DNA from: a virus
Strand: one strand, 5' to 3'
DNA length: 33,037 bases
Virus record (IMG/VR): IMGVR_UViG_3300043446_003778
Coordinates: 1-33,037 of that record
Under the pieces are notes generated by a model. The model did no database searches. It was not told where the DNA came from and saw only the letters and a program-made list of their open reading frames with translations. The position numbers and the translations under genes were made by a program. Positions 24,417 to 30,652 of this stretch are shown here, one piece after another (position 1 is the stretch's first letter; each line of letters starts with the position of its first letter).

Positions 24417-24518
24417 TCACGACTTGGCTTTTATTAGTGTTGTCCATACCCCTGCGAAACAGTCGCAAGAGCGGCTTAATAGTCCCGCCGTGCTGGCTAG
24501 GGTGGGGAGATTGTTCAT
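24417..24518 (-). CDS. candidate short peptide gene, 33 aa
   Basis: The frame begins with ATGA on the stop of the Cys-cluster gene and ends inside the gap 24,382-24,514. The peptide MNNLPTLASTAGLLSRSCD... is mostly uncharged with a Ser/Leu-rich centre and a Lys end. The coupled start matches the local style, but there is no ribosome site and no recognised family, so the gap may simply be a leader for the metallophosphatase. The rest of the gap shows no clear promoter. Confidence 0.3.
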   Translation of the reverse strand: MNNLPTLASTAGLLSRSCDCFAGVWTTLIKAKS

Positions 24519-24703
24519 TGTGTCCAATCTGGAAACCAGAGTAGATCCTTGATGAGCCGCTTCTCGATGGCACTGACCGTGCCGGTGTCGAGCCGCCCAT
24601 CGTATGCCTTCTTACTGCGGCATTCACGGTTGTCGCACCACACATGAGTCAGCTTACCCAGTGACTCGTTGCTCAACGGTTTGTCGCAGCATGGGCAGTT
24701 CAT
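24515..24703 (-). CDS. Cys-cluster mini-protein, probable zinc ribbon
   Basis: 62 residues. The N-terminus carries CPCC (residues 3-6) and CDNREC (23-28), two Cys pairs 20 residues apart, which is the zinc-ribbon layout. Charged helical sequence follows (SAIEKRLIKDLLWFPD). Such proteins in phage early blocks often bind nucleic acids or host RNA polymerase. The start overlaps the stop of the preceding gene by ATGA. No partner can be named. Confidence 0.65.
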   Translation of the reverse strand: MNCPCCDKPLSNESLGKLTHVWCDNRECRSKKAYDGRLDTGTVSAIEKRLIKDLLWFPDWTQ

Positions 24704-25071
24704 ATCGGTTTGTCCATGTCTGCGCCGACGAGACCCTGGTCGACTATCGACTTGACGTGCTTGGTCATCTCTTCGGTGTGCATCAGCGAAATGATGAACA
24801 CGAGTTCATCCTTGGTCAGAGAATTGAACTTGGAGTCGAACGCATCGCGCAGCAGCTTCATCGTCCCGACCATATCGTATGCCGAGGCGGATGGCAATGC
24901 TCGCAGCAACGGAACCGCTGTGGTAAGTTCAACCTCCCGCCAGAAGGCCCTGCACTTGGCGATGCACTGTTCTTCCGCCGTTGGCGGACGATTCTTACGG
25001 GCGTGGTATTCGCCCAAGGTTTTCTTGTCGATGAAGTCCTCAATCATCTGGCGGCGTTGGTCAGGGTTCAT
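24700..25071 (-). CDS. unknown helical protein (123 aa)
   Basis: Mostly helical and charged: MNPDQRRQMIEDFIDKKTLGEYH at the start, a Cys-containing helix (EEQCIAKCRAFWREVEL, 34-50) and a Leu-rich second half (GTMKLLRDAFDSKFNSLTKD). No transmembrane segment, signal or recognised motif. It is coupled by ATGA to the Sak4-like gene before it and to the zinc-ribbon gene after it, so it may belong to the recombination group, but no function can be assigned. Confidence 0.55.
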   Translation of the reverse strand: MNPDQRRQMIEDFIDKKTLGEYHARKNRPPTAEEQCIAKCRAFWREVELTTAVPLLRALPSASAYDMVGTMKLLRDAFDSKFNSLTKDELVFIISLMHTEEMTKHVKSIVDQGLVGADMDKPI

Positions 25072-25781
25072 AGATAGATTTGTTTCCAGTCGTTTGTGGT
25101 TGCGGGTGAAGTGAAGGAGAATGCTTTGTTGATAAGATGCGGGCAGCGGCTGCCGCAGTTGGCACTATCGGTGGTGATGAACGAGATCATCAGCTTGCCG
25201 TCCTTGTCGCGGTACGCATGGCCGATGGCATCCGTGTAGGCGCAGACGATGTTGCGAATCTTGCCGGTCAAGTCGAGGTCTTTCGACGTCACGTCCTTGC
25301 CATCCGCCGTCAGCATCTTGTCGCGGATGTGGCCGATGAATATCGCATTGGGTGCGAGGTTGCGGAGGCGGTTAAAATATTCATAGAACACATTCCGCAG
25401 ATGGAAGTAGCCACCGCCCTGTGGCAGTTCAAGTACGCTCTTGCCGCCAAAGCCTTTGCCCTGCGGCGATGCTTTGTACCTGGCTGTCGCCTCGACTTCG
25501 CACCATTCCTCGAGCTTGTCGAGAGTGTCGACGCAGACATACTTGTACGGAAACTTCGCCGCCTTCACGGCCTCTTCGAGACCATTCACTTGAAGGATGT
25601 TATCCAGCTTGACCTTCAAGGCGGTGACGAAGTTGCTGCCATTCTCGAGGTCAATGATGAGGCAGTCATCCAGCGCAGCTACGATGCTTGTCTTGCCGAT
25701 CTTGGGTGGGCCGTAGATGACCAGTGTCTTGGGGTTTGAATCAGTAGGTGGTAGTGGTTGGGTTGGTAGTTGTATTGGCAT
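25068..25781 (-). CDS. Sak4-like P-loop ATPase (phage recombination)
   Basis: 237 residues. A Walker A loop GPPKIGKT (24-31) follows the first strand (TLVIYG), and YVCVDT (81-86) is a Walker B strand with Asp85. IIDLENGS (42-49) fits the AAA_24/RecA-like ATPases annotated as phage nucleotide-binding proteins, whose members include Sak4-type single-strand annealing recombinases. IFIGHIRDK (about 147-155) would sit at the sensor strand. The neighbours are a RecB-like nuclease and an SSB-like protein, a common set. In the family, ATP-dependent ssDNA binding supports repair and recombination. A KaiC-like accessory role is the alternative. Confidence 0.7.
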   Translation of the reverse strand: MPIQLPTQPLPPTDSNPKTLVIYGPPKIGKTSIVAALDDCLIIDLENGSNFVTALKVKLDNILQVNGLEEAVKAAKFPYKYVCVDTLDKLEEWCEVEATARYKASPQGKGFGGKSVLELPQGGGYFHLRNVFYEYFNRLRNLAPNAIFIGHIRDKMLTADGKDVTSKDLDLTGKIRNIVCAYTDAIGHAYRDKDGKLMISFITTDSANCGSRCPHLINKAFSFTSPATTNDWKQIYL

Positions 25782-25788
25782 AAGATTG

Positions 25789-27189
25789 TTAGACTTTAGC
25801 TAGTTGTTTTTGGATGTCAATAGACAATGTTAAGAATGCTTTGGCTGCTGTGGCTGGGACGACTCCGTTGCCGAGGAGACGGAGTTCATCAGTTCGATTG
25901 TCACCGGAGACGCACAGCTTGGCATAGTCCAGCCCACAGGAAGACCCATCAGAGTTTCCACCCAGCGTGGGTTGAGTTTGCCGTTGTTCCTGTTCCACGC
26001 ACCAGTCTGTTCCACTTCCGTCTGGCTCGGCAGATCCGTTGATTTGCCGTTTCGGATCATTCGGCCTTCCGCTCCTTTCGCATCCCTGCTCTGTGGCGTT
26101 GCCCACGCCTTTACCTGCCTGTCCAGCTTTGGCGTCATGCTCCCGTCCTTCTGGCGATGCGCTCCGGTTGATACCGTTGCAGTCGCCCACGACGCGGGGC
26201 GGCTCCCATTCACCTTCTGGTAAATCTCCACCGACATCGGGTCTACCTGCTCCCGCAGATTTGACGGAGCAATCCTTCCGGCTCTCGCTCCGGTTGCTTG
26301 TTTCCAAACCCCCTCCGGTGTCCGTGTGTCCAGATGGTCGAGGGTATTTGGCGTTGCCCACGCCTTCGGGTTCGTCCCCTTGATTTCCTCCGCAAACACC
26401 TGGTCCACCGTTAGCATTTGCGTCTGCGCCTTCTCGCCGCTGACCAATGCCTTCACCACTTGACGGTGCGGAGTCATACCTCGGTTGTTCGTCCCCGGCG
26501 CAAAAGTCTGCCAGTTTTGAGGGGACTGCTCCAACAACCCTTGGCGGCTCCCATCCGTGCTGGGGTTCGCCGGGGCGGGAGGGCCATACATCACAACCGC
26601 CTCCAACGTATCCAGACGATGCTTCCCATCCTTCCTTTGCACCGCATTTCCACAACCCTTCCAATCCCGAGCTGCCGATGTCGGCCATGATGAACACCCG
26701 CTTCCGCTGGTGCGGTGCGCCGACTTCAGCCGCGCTGAATATTCCCCACGCCGTTGTGTAACCAATGCTTTCCAGTTCTTCAATGACGTTTCGGAGTCCA
26801 AGGCTGATGTGTCCTTCGACGTTTTCAAAGAAGCAGACTCTTGGTCGCATAGCCCGAATTCCATCTGCAATCCACGGCCAGAGATGTCGTGGGTCGTCTT
26901 TTCCGAGTCGCTTTCCGGCGGAACTGAATGGCTGGCAGGGATACCCTCCAGAGAGGATGTCCACCTTTCCACGAAACTCTGCCCAAGGGAAGGTTTTAAG
27001 ATCCGACCAGATAGGTGCTGCGTCCAAGAGTCCCGCTTCCATTTTTGCAACCAGGTTCGCAACGGCGAAACCTTCGATCTCACTAGCAGCGATGCAGCGC
27101 AGACTTGGCATGATTCGTTTGAGTCCAAGGTCAATGCCTCCGTATCCAGAGCAGAGGCTAACGTGTGTAATTGTTTTGGTAGTATCCAT
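25789..27189 (-). CDS. DNA cytosine-C5 methyltransferase (larger)
   Basis: 466 residues. Motif I SLCSGYGGIDLG (11-22), catalytic GGYPCQPFSSAG (81-92, Cys85), FENVEGH (121-127), GAPHQRKRVFIMAD (157-170) and the C-terminal LRLLGNGVVPATAAKAF (436-452) are all intact, so it should transfer methyl groups from S-adenosylmethionine to cytosine C5. The region between motifs VIII and IX, about 175-420, is unusually Gly/Asp/Pro-rich and low in complexity for a target-recognition domain (for example VGNAKYPRPSGHTDTGGG). The same DNA stays open in the +1 frame (25,830-27,194). Its likely role is to protect phage DNA from host restriction. The target sequence cannot be told. Confidence 0.9.
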   Translation of the reverse strand: MDTTKTITHVSLCSGYGGIDLGLKRIMPSLRCIAASEIEGFAVANLVAKMEAGLLDAAPIWSDLKTFPWAEFRGKVDILSGGYPCQPFSSAGKRLGKDDPRHLWPWIADGIRAMRPRVCFFENVEGHISLGLRNVIEELESIGYTTAWGIFSAAEVGAPHQRKRVFIMADIGSSGLEGLWKCGAKEGWEASSGYVGGGCDVWPSRPGEPQHGWEPPRVVGAVPSKLADFCAGDEQPRYDSAPSSGEGIGQRREGADANANGGPGVCGGNQGDEPEGVGNAKYPRPSGHTDTGGGLETSNRSESRKDCSVKSAGAGRPDVGGDLPEGEWEPPRVVGDCNGINRSASPEGREHDAKAGQAGKGVGNATEQGCERSGRPNDPKRQINGSAEPDGSGTDWCVEQEQRQTQPTLGGNSDGSSCGLDYAKLCVSGDNRTDELRLLGNGVVPATAAKAFLTLSIDIQKQLAKV

Positions 27190-27194
27190 GACAT
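25830..27194 (-). CDS. candidate overlapping frame inside the cytosine methyltransferase gene
   Basis: A +1 frame relative to the methyltransferase is open for 454 codons from ATG 27194, five bases upstream of the methyltransferase ATG, and continues upstream into the nuclease gene. It contains repeated W(P/A)T-type segments (WPTSAARDWKG, WATPNTLD, WATPQSRDAKG) and LNPRWVETLMGLPVGWT near its end. That ending pattern is familiar from phage methyltransferase-linked proteins. Part of the pattern arises from the conserved methyltransferase DNA itself (the HQRKRVF region reads as EYSARLKSAHRTSG here), so resemblance alone is not proof. It may be a real overprinted protein, an alternative target-recognition frame reached by recoding, or a by-product of biased base composition. 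Confidence 0.35.
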   Translation of the reverse strand: MSWILPKQLHTLASALDTEALTLDSNESCQVCAASLLVRSKVSPLRTWLQKWKRDSWTQHLSGRILKPSLGQSFVERWTSSLEGIPASHSVPPESDSEKTTHDISGRGLQMEFGLCDQESASLKTSKDTSALDSETSLKNWKALVTQRRGEYSARLKSAHRTSGSGCSSWPTSAARDWKGCGNAVQRKDGKHRLDTLEAVVMYGPPAPANPSTDGSRQGLLEQSPQNWQTFAPGTNNRGMTPHRQVVKALVSGEKAQTQMLTVDQVFAEEIKGTNPKAWATPNTLDHLDTRTPEGVWKQATGARAGRIAPSNLREQVDPMSVEIYQKVNGSRPASWATATVSTGAHRQKDGSMTPKLDRQVKAWATPQSRDAKGAEGRMIRNGKSTDLPSQTEVEQTGAWNRNNGKLNPRWVETLMGLPVGWTMPSCASPVTIELMNSVSSATESSQPQQPKHS

Positions 27195-27198
27195 AGTA

Positions 27199-28125
27199 TT
27201 ATTTAAGGGGTGACCAATCATTATCGATGAACTTATCGCTACGGAGTTCCGCTTCACGGGCATCCTCACGGCTGTAGCACACTTCATAGTACGGGCATTT
27301 GCCATACAGTGTGCAGGCTTTCTTCTTCATGGGCAGGTAGTCCTGCTCAAGGTGGAAAAACAATTCCTTGATGAGGTGGATGACGTTGCGCTTCCACTCA
27401 TCGATCTGACCGGGCTTGAGGTATTCTTTATGGCGGGCAAAGCCTTCCGCCCACCACGCATCCCAGCTACCACGAGGCTTGGCTGGCATCGCCTTGGTGC
27501 GAATGGCATTGATGCAGAAACCTGCCACACGCTGGCCGGTGAGCTGCTCGAATGCCCACGCATAGCCTTCGTACTGCGGGCTGACACGTTGGCCGTCGAA
27601 GTAATGATCACCCAGCATCGTGGTGGTCTTGTGATCCATCACGAACAGTTGTCCTTCCCACATCACCGGCAGGTCGATGCGCCCAGTGTACACCACCGGA
27701 ATGTCCTTGTAAGTGAACAGCGGCAGCGCGAATGAATTCTCCGCCATCACCTTGCCATGCTCGTCGGCGATGAGGTTGAACGGTTCAATGTGATAGACCG
27801 CATTGTAGCGGGTGATCATCTCGACAGCGAAGTCGAGTGTGCGGTGGTCGCCTTCTGCCGCTGGAGACTTGGCGAAATGTTCGACCAGGATGTTGCGCTG
27901 GGCATCCGCCTGCGCTGGTGATACCGGATTGCTTTCGCAGTTCTTGTAGCGGTATTCCAAGGCCGCATGGATTGCCGTGCCGAAAGACAAGGCTGGCTGA
28001 TCCGTAGCGGGTTTACGCTTAAGCAACCGATCGTATTGCAATGCCCGAGGGCAGGTGATCAATCGTTCGATGAATGAGTTGTCGACGAGCAATGCGCCAT
28101 CGACGAGTGGTAATGTTGTTTTCAT
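27199..28125 (-). CDS. RecB/Cas4-like PD-(D/E)XK nuclease with four cluster cysteines
   Basis: 308 residues. The nuclease core has a His (AIHAALE, His53), GRIDLPV (Asp151), FVMDHKTTT (Asp164, Lys166) and QYEGY (Gln184, Tyr188), the RecB-family QxxxY motif. Cys25 (ITCPR) and Cys271, Cys277 and Cys283 (CTLYGKCPYYEVC) form the four-cysteine pattern that holds an iron-sulfur cluster in AddB and Cas4-type nucleases. Expected activity is exonuclease or end-resection. With the Sak4-like ATPase and the SSB-like protein it forms a plausible recombination module. The start at ATG 28125 lacks a clear ribosome site. Confidence 0.85.
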   Translation of the reverse strand: MKTTLPLVDGALLVDNSFIERLITCPRALQYDRLLKRKPATDQPALSFGTAIHAALEYRYKNCESNPVSPAQADAQRNILVEHFAKSPAAEGDHRTLDFAVEMITRYNAVYHIEPFNLIADEHGKVMAENSFALPLFTYKDIPVVYTGRIDLPVMWEGQLFVMDHKTTTMLGDHYFDGQRVSPQYEGYAWAFEQLTGQRVAGFCINAIRTKAMPAKPRGSWDAWWAEGFARHKEYLKPGQIDEWKRNVIHLIKELFFHLEQDYLPMKKKACTLYGKCPYYEVCYSREDAREAELRSDKFIDNDWSPLK

Positions 28126-28140
28126 GGGGACGTAGTGTTG

Positions 28141-28335
28141 TCAGTTTTTGTTTGGTGTCAATGCTTTTTGATAGTGAGTGTTGTTATTGGTTATGAAGTG
28201 TTCGCATCGATCCGATGCTAGGTTGCGGTTGAATTCAGCATACGCTTGCCAGTCGTCATCGACCATCGAGGTGAAGCGTAGGCAATGTTCACGCATTGGG
28301 CAGTGTGAATCTAGGCATAAAGATAGGCTGTTCAT
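28141..28335 (-). CDS. Cys-rich small phage protein (64 aa)
   Basis: Starts at ATG 28335, inside the ATGA overlap with the previous gene; a longer upstream frame is a shadow. The product has CLDSHCPMREHC (7-18) and a later RCEHF, a four-Cys pattern found in many short phage proteins that probably bind a zinc ion or a small iron-sulfur cluster. The rest is charged (DDDWQAYAEFNRNLASD). It lies after a second Cys-cluster gene and before the nuclease. Function unknown. Confidence 0.65.
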   Translation of the reverse strand: MNSLSLCLDSHCPMREHCLRFTSMVDDDWQAYAEFNRNLASDRCEHFITNNNTHYQKALTPNKN

Positions 28336-28487
28336 AACCCCTCTTCTTCGTCTTCTTCCTCTGGTCGGCAATCTTGACAAAGCCCGTTGTCGTCCAATGC
28401 TTCGTAGTGAAATGTCTCGCCGCAATGCTGGCAATCGGACTGCTCGTCTGCTGCCCCTGGCGGTTTGAAGCGATCAAAGAAGCTCAT
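28332..28487 (-). CDS. zinc-ribbon-like mini-protein (51 aa)
   Basis: A frame too short for many gene finders, but well supported: ATG 28487 has GGAGA upstream and overlaps the previous stop, and its TGA overlaps the start of the next gene. The product starts MSFFDRFKPPG and carries CQHCGETF (19-26) and CQDC (38-41), two CxxC pairs as in zinc ribbons, then a very acidic tail (RPEEEDEEEGL). Proteins like this can bind nucleic acids or host polymerase, but nothing here shows which. Confidence 0.75.
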   Translation of the reverse strand: MSFFDRFKPPGAADEQSDCQHCGETFHYEALDDNGLCQDCRPEEEDEEEGL

Positions 28488-28654
28488 TTGCTCTCTCCTT
28501 TCTTCTCACGCTTTTCGCGGATGCTGCGTACTCGTTGCGCCAGAACAGTCTCGTCGCATTTGTGTAGGGGCTGGGGCGTCAGCCCGATCAACGGCAGCTC
28601 GAACCGCTCCGCTTCGTATTTCGCAATTGGCAATGTAGTCTTCGATGTTTTCAT
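28484..28654 (-). CDS. small basic phage protein, unknown (56 aa)
   Basis: The ATG at 28654 overlaps the stop of the frame 28651-29019, and the stop overlaps the next start, both by ATGA. The product begins MKTSKTTLPIAKYEAERFELP, then PLIGLTPQPLHKCDETVLAQ, and ends with a basic helix (RSIREKREKKGESK). No known domain. It overlaps another plausible gene (28506-28853) in a different frame for 149 bases. Confidence 0.55.
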   Translation of the reverse strand: MKTSKTTLPIAKYEAERFELPLIGLTPQPLHKCDETVLAQRVRSIREKREKKGESK

Positions 28655-28853
28655 ATCTGATATTCTGGTTGATGATTGATTGTTTGAGTTTCGCCAGCAG
28701 CAGATTGAGGGTGATCTGAATGCTGCCATGACGGGGCAGGTTGCGTTTGAGCCAAAGCAGTTCCTCCCTCGGGATGTCTGCCATCACTCGGCCATGTTTG
28801 GTTGAGTCGTACGCGCCTGCTAGAGGCCACGGGTTTTTGAATTCGTTTTTCAT
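28506..28853 (-). CDS. candidate small protein overlapping its neighbours (115 aa)
   Basis: ATG 28853 with GGAAA about nine bases upstream. The first ~75 residues look like real protein (NPWPLAGAYDSTKHGRVMAD, IPREELLWLKRNLPRHGSIQ, a Leu-rich helix), while the tail, which shares DNA with the 28484-28654 gene, looks less so. It is read in the same region as the 3' half of the 28651-29019 frame. The frames cannot all be conserved equally. The first part probably encodes a small DNA-binding or regulatory protein, by its charge and helices only. Confidence 0.5.
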   Translation of the reverse strand: MKNEFKNPWPLAGAYDSTKHGRVMADIPREELLWLKRNLPRHGSIQITLNLLLAKLKQSIINQNIRYENIEDYIANCEIRSGAVRAAVDRADAPAPTQMRRDCSGATSTQHPRKA

Positions 28854-29019
28854 AGATAGGTTTCCAGATGTCGGTCAGTCCACGGGAATCGGCGACGGAC
28901 TTCGCCGTCGCTTTTGAGAACGCCATGCGCTCGGACGGGTCGTACGCAACTCCATGCACAGAGAACACCGGAGGCGTTCGCCGGATATCACCGTACTGAT
29001 TGCGCCACGCGGGTCTCAT
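28651..29019 (-). CDS. small phage protein, unknown (122 aa, 3' half uncertain)
   Basis: Coupled at both ends by ATGA (29019 with the preceding stop, 28651 with the 28654 start), which supports the frame. The N-terminal ~60 residues are convincing (TPPVFSVHGVAYDPSERMAF, then KATAKSVADSRGLTDIWKP). The second half is Arg/Ser/Pro/Gln-rich, unlike its neighbours, and lies where another frame (28506-28853) looks better. A frameshift or a short true gene ending early is possible. No domain is recognised. Confidence 0.5.
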   Translation of the reverse strand: MRPAWRNQYGDIRRTPPVFSVHGVAYDPSERMAFSKATAKSVADSRGLTDIWKPIYEKRIQKPVASSRRVRLNQTWPSDGRHPEGGTALAQTQPAPSWQHSDHPQSAAGETQTINHQPEYQI

Positions 29020-29255
29020 GCGCCGAGTTCCTGGAGTCGGGCTTTGAGACGAGCGACCTCGGCCTGATTGTCGAAGAATGCCTCGATCTTGGCGAGCAGG
29101 GCGTCCTCGCTGCCAGCATCGAAAAAGTTAGTGTCAACGGCAGCCATGTATTCAATCCCTTCCGTGTGTACCGACGGCAGCCAATAGCGTCGAACGGTGA
29201 ACGACACATAGTCGTTCGGGAAACGTGCTTTGAGTTTTTCAAGTGAGTTAGTCAT
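29016..29255 (-). CDS. small phage protein with C-terminal coiled coil (79 aa)
   Basis: Starts MTNSLEKLKARFPNDYVSFT, has an aromatic beta segment (VRRYWLPSVHTEGIEYMAAV), then an acidic helix and a heptad-like tail (FFDNQAEVARLKARLQEL). The stop overlaps the next start by ATGA, and the leader is AAACAT, an A-rich type common in this block. Family unknown. Confidence 0.6.
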   Translation of the reverse strand: MTNSLEKLKARFPNDYVSFTVRRYWLPSVHTEGIEYMAAVDTNFFDAGSEDALLAKIEAFFDNQAEVARLKARLQELGA

Positions 29256-29259
29256 ATGT

Positions 29260-29478
29260 TTAGTCTGTTGTTGGTTTGGTGTTGTTCTGGATCTTGTGCG
29301 GTTGATAATTCCCCGACAGGGGATGGCTGCCGCTTCCGTAGTCCTGCGTCCGCCCCATGTCCCTGACCATCTCCAGTTGCTGTGGAGTGAAGAAGTAAAC
29401 TTTCCTTCCCTCGCAAATGCGGATGTCAGGTTGAAGCTGGGGCGGTAGCTTGTCCACGATAGCAGCGATGTTTTTCAT
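29260..29478 (-). CDS. small phage protein, unknown (72 aa)
   Basis: Starts MKNIAAIVDKLPPQLQPDIRI at an ATGA overlap with the 44-residue gene before it. A Tyr/Phe-containing segment (GRKVYFFTPQQLEMVRDMG) and a Gly/Ser/Pro-rich tail follow. The pattern could suit a DNA- or protein-binding adaptor, but nothing specific is recognised. Confidence 0.6.
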   Translation of the reverse strand: MKNIAAIVDKLPPQLQPDIRICEGRKVYFFTPQQLEMVRDMGRTQDYGSGSHPLSGNYQPHKIQNNTKPTTD

Positions 29479-29609
29479 TCAGCGTAATAGTAAAAGGTTG
29501 CGTACGATGCGTGGTCGAACACGTTGTATCGGATACCACGCTGGTCGAGGAATTTACAGAATGCTTTTGCGTTGTCAATACCTGCGATGATTATTTTTTG
29601 AAGTTTCAT
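29475..29609 (-). CDS. short phage protein (44 aa), unknown
   Basis: Found by reading between neighbours: ATG 29609 lies within the end of the MNGKGS-type gene (35-base overlap) and TGA 29475-29477 overlaps the next start. The product is MKLQKIIIAGIDNAKAFCKF, then LDQRGIRYNVFDHASYATFYYYAE, a beta-alpha-beta-like pattern. The leader is strongly A-rich. Confidence comes from the exact coupling and protein-like composition. Confidence 0.55.
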   Translation of the reverse strand: MKLQKIIIAGIDNAKAFCKFLDQRGIRYNVFDHASYATFYYYAE

Positions 29610-29712
29610 TTTTTGTTTTGGTTTTGTTTTTGTTGCCGAAAATGTTGTCCCAGTTTTTGTTGAACGTCTTTCGGTCTTTGACTGGGCGTTGGCGTGATCC
29701 TTTTCCGTTCAT
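29575..29712 (-). CDS. MNGKGS-type short phage protein (45 aa)
   Basis: ATG 29712 overlaps the methyltransferase stop by ATGA and has GGAGG about eight bases upstream, a good ribosome site for this block. The product begins MNGKGSRQRPVKDRKTFNKN and continues WDNIFG, then a basic, Asn/Lys-rich tail. Small proteins with the N-terminus MNGKGS and a WDxIFG segment are widespread in phages, with no agreed function. An alternative longer frame over the same bases (to 29884) is a shadow. Confidence 0.75.
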   Translation of the reverse strand: MNGKGSRQRPVKDRKTFNKNWDNIFGNKNKTKTKNETSKNNHRRY

Positions 29713-30320
29713 AATGTTTCCTCCATTGCGAGGCAGACATCCAACGCCAAAGCGTACGGAATCTTTGCTGCCGTTGCGCTGTCCATACCTTGTGTCCCAG
29801 TGGTCGAGCCGCGAGGCGCACGGTCATGGCACGGCATACCATTCTTGCATGGTGCTTTAAGCACCAGGCTGGGCGGAAATGCACCCCACAAATCAGTCGG
29901 TTTCATCCGGCGTTCGCCGTACTGGCAGTAGGTCACATTCCTCCGCTCGAGGTGAGCTAGATGCGGCATCCTCCTCATTTTGCCGACAGGATTCTCGAGG
30001 ATGAAGTGCCTCGGATTGATAGCTTGGATGACCTCAATTGTCCTGGTCAATAAGCGCAGGCCGAGCAATGCCTTTTCATTCTTGGGCTGATGGTCGTGCG
30101 TCCAGTTCCGGCCTATTTGCATCACACTGAAAGCGGTGCATGGCGGCGATGACAGCACGATGTCGGGCTGCCATGGCAGTTGTGACGGGTGGAAGTCGAA
30201 GATGTCCCGATGTTCCGCAGGAAATCGGGGATTGAGTTCGACCCGGTAGACATTGTGACCGCGTTCGCGAAATGGAGTCGACCAACCTTCGAGGCCGGAG
30301 AACAAATCGAGTACGTTCAT
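29709..30320 (-). CDS. compact DNA cytosine-C5 methyltransferase
   Basis: 203 residues from ATG 30320, which overlaps the exported-protein stop by ATGA. Motif I is MNVLDLFSGLEGWS (1-14), the catalytic loop SSPPCTAFS (57-65, Cys61), then FILENPVGKM (106-115, the ENP variant of motif VI) and QYGERRMKPTDLWG (133-146, in place of motif VIII). The final IPYALALDVCL replaces the usual motif X helix. At about 200 residues it is shorter than most enzymes of the family, but it matches a known phage group that lacks a separate recognition domain. Probably protects or marks phage DNA. A second, unrelated enzyme of the family lies at 25,789-27,189. Confidence 0.85.
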   Translation of the reverse strand: MNVLDLFSGLEGWSTPFRERGHNVYRVELNPRFPAEHRDIFDFHPSQLPWQPDIVLSSPPCTAFSVMQIGRNWTHDHQPKNEKALLGLRLLTRTIEVIQAINPRHFILENPVGKMRRMPHLAHLERRNVTYCQYGERRMKPTDLWGAFPPSLVLKAPCKNGMPCHDRAPRGSTTGTQGMDSATAAKIPYALALDVCLAMEETL

Positions 30321-30652
30321 TTCACGTCCCCCACGATGCGTTGAAAGTTGCTTTTCCAGTTGCGGTTGCCCACAGCATCGGCAGATGCTGGACACCACCT
30401 ATCAGCCATAAAGTCTCCGAACCGACCAGGCCGTCCGGCGGTTTCCCACCGCTTGTAGTTGTTCTTTATGCTCACAATGCAAACCCTACGCGGGTCTTTC
30501 GTCCGGACGCTCAGCACACCGTAAGGGTGTCTGGTCTTCGCACCACCCTCGATGCGGTAGATGCCGTCCGCGATGCGGTTCAGGTCGGGTTCACTCAAAG
30601 CCGCGCAGGCGCAGCCTGCCGCGCACAGGGATATCAATAGATGCTTAATCAT
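30317..30652 (-). CDS. exported small protein, conserved in phages, unknown
   Basis: 111 residues. The first 18 form a signal peptide with three Cys near its end (MIKHLLISLCAAGCACAALS), one of which sits in a lipobox-like setting. The mature part has IYRIEGGAKTRHPYGVLSV (31-49), a basic helix (CIVSIKNNYKRWETAGR), and FMADRWCPASADAVGNRNWK (81-100). This set of motifs recurs in short exported phage proteins of unknown function. It is encoded among cytoplasmic early genes and coupled by ATGA on both sides. A superinfection-exclusion or cell-surface role is one possibility, unsupported by sequence. Confidence 0.65.
   Translation of the reverse strand: MIKHLLISLCAAGCACAALSEPDLNRIADGIYRIEGGAKTRHPYGVLSVRTKDPRRVCIVSIKNNYKRWETAGRPGRFGDFMADRWCPASADAVGNRNWKSNFQRIVGDVK

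Noticed and set aside
24394-24645. An 83-codon minus-strand frame over the zinc-ribbon gene
   Set aside because: It shares most of its DNA with the clear Cys-pair gene and has shadow composition. Only the short coupled frame at 24417-24518 was kept, at low confidence.
26557-27213. A 218-codon plus-strand frame
   Set aside because: It is antisense to the methyltransferase gene and has neither motif nor start signal. Only the +1 same-strand frame was kept as a candidate.
29606-29884. A 92-codon minus-strand frame ending in an ATGA overlap
   Set aside because: It is Arg/Trp/Gln-rich without family features. The MNGKGS-type gene at 29575-29712 uses the same bases with a better ribosome site and a recognised N-terminus.
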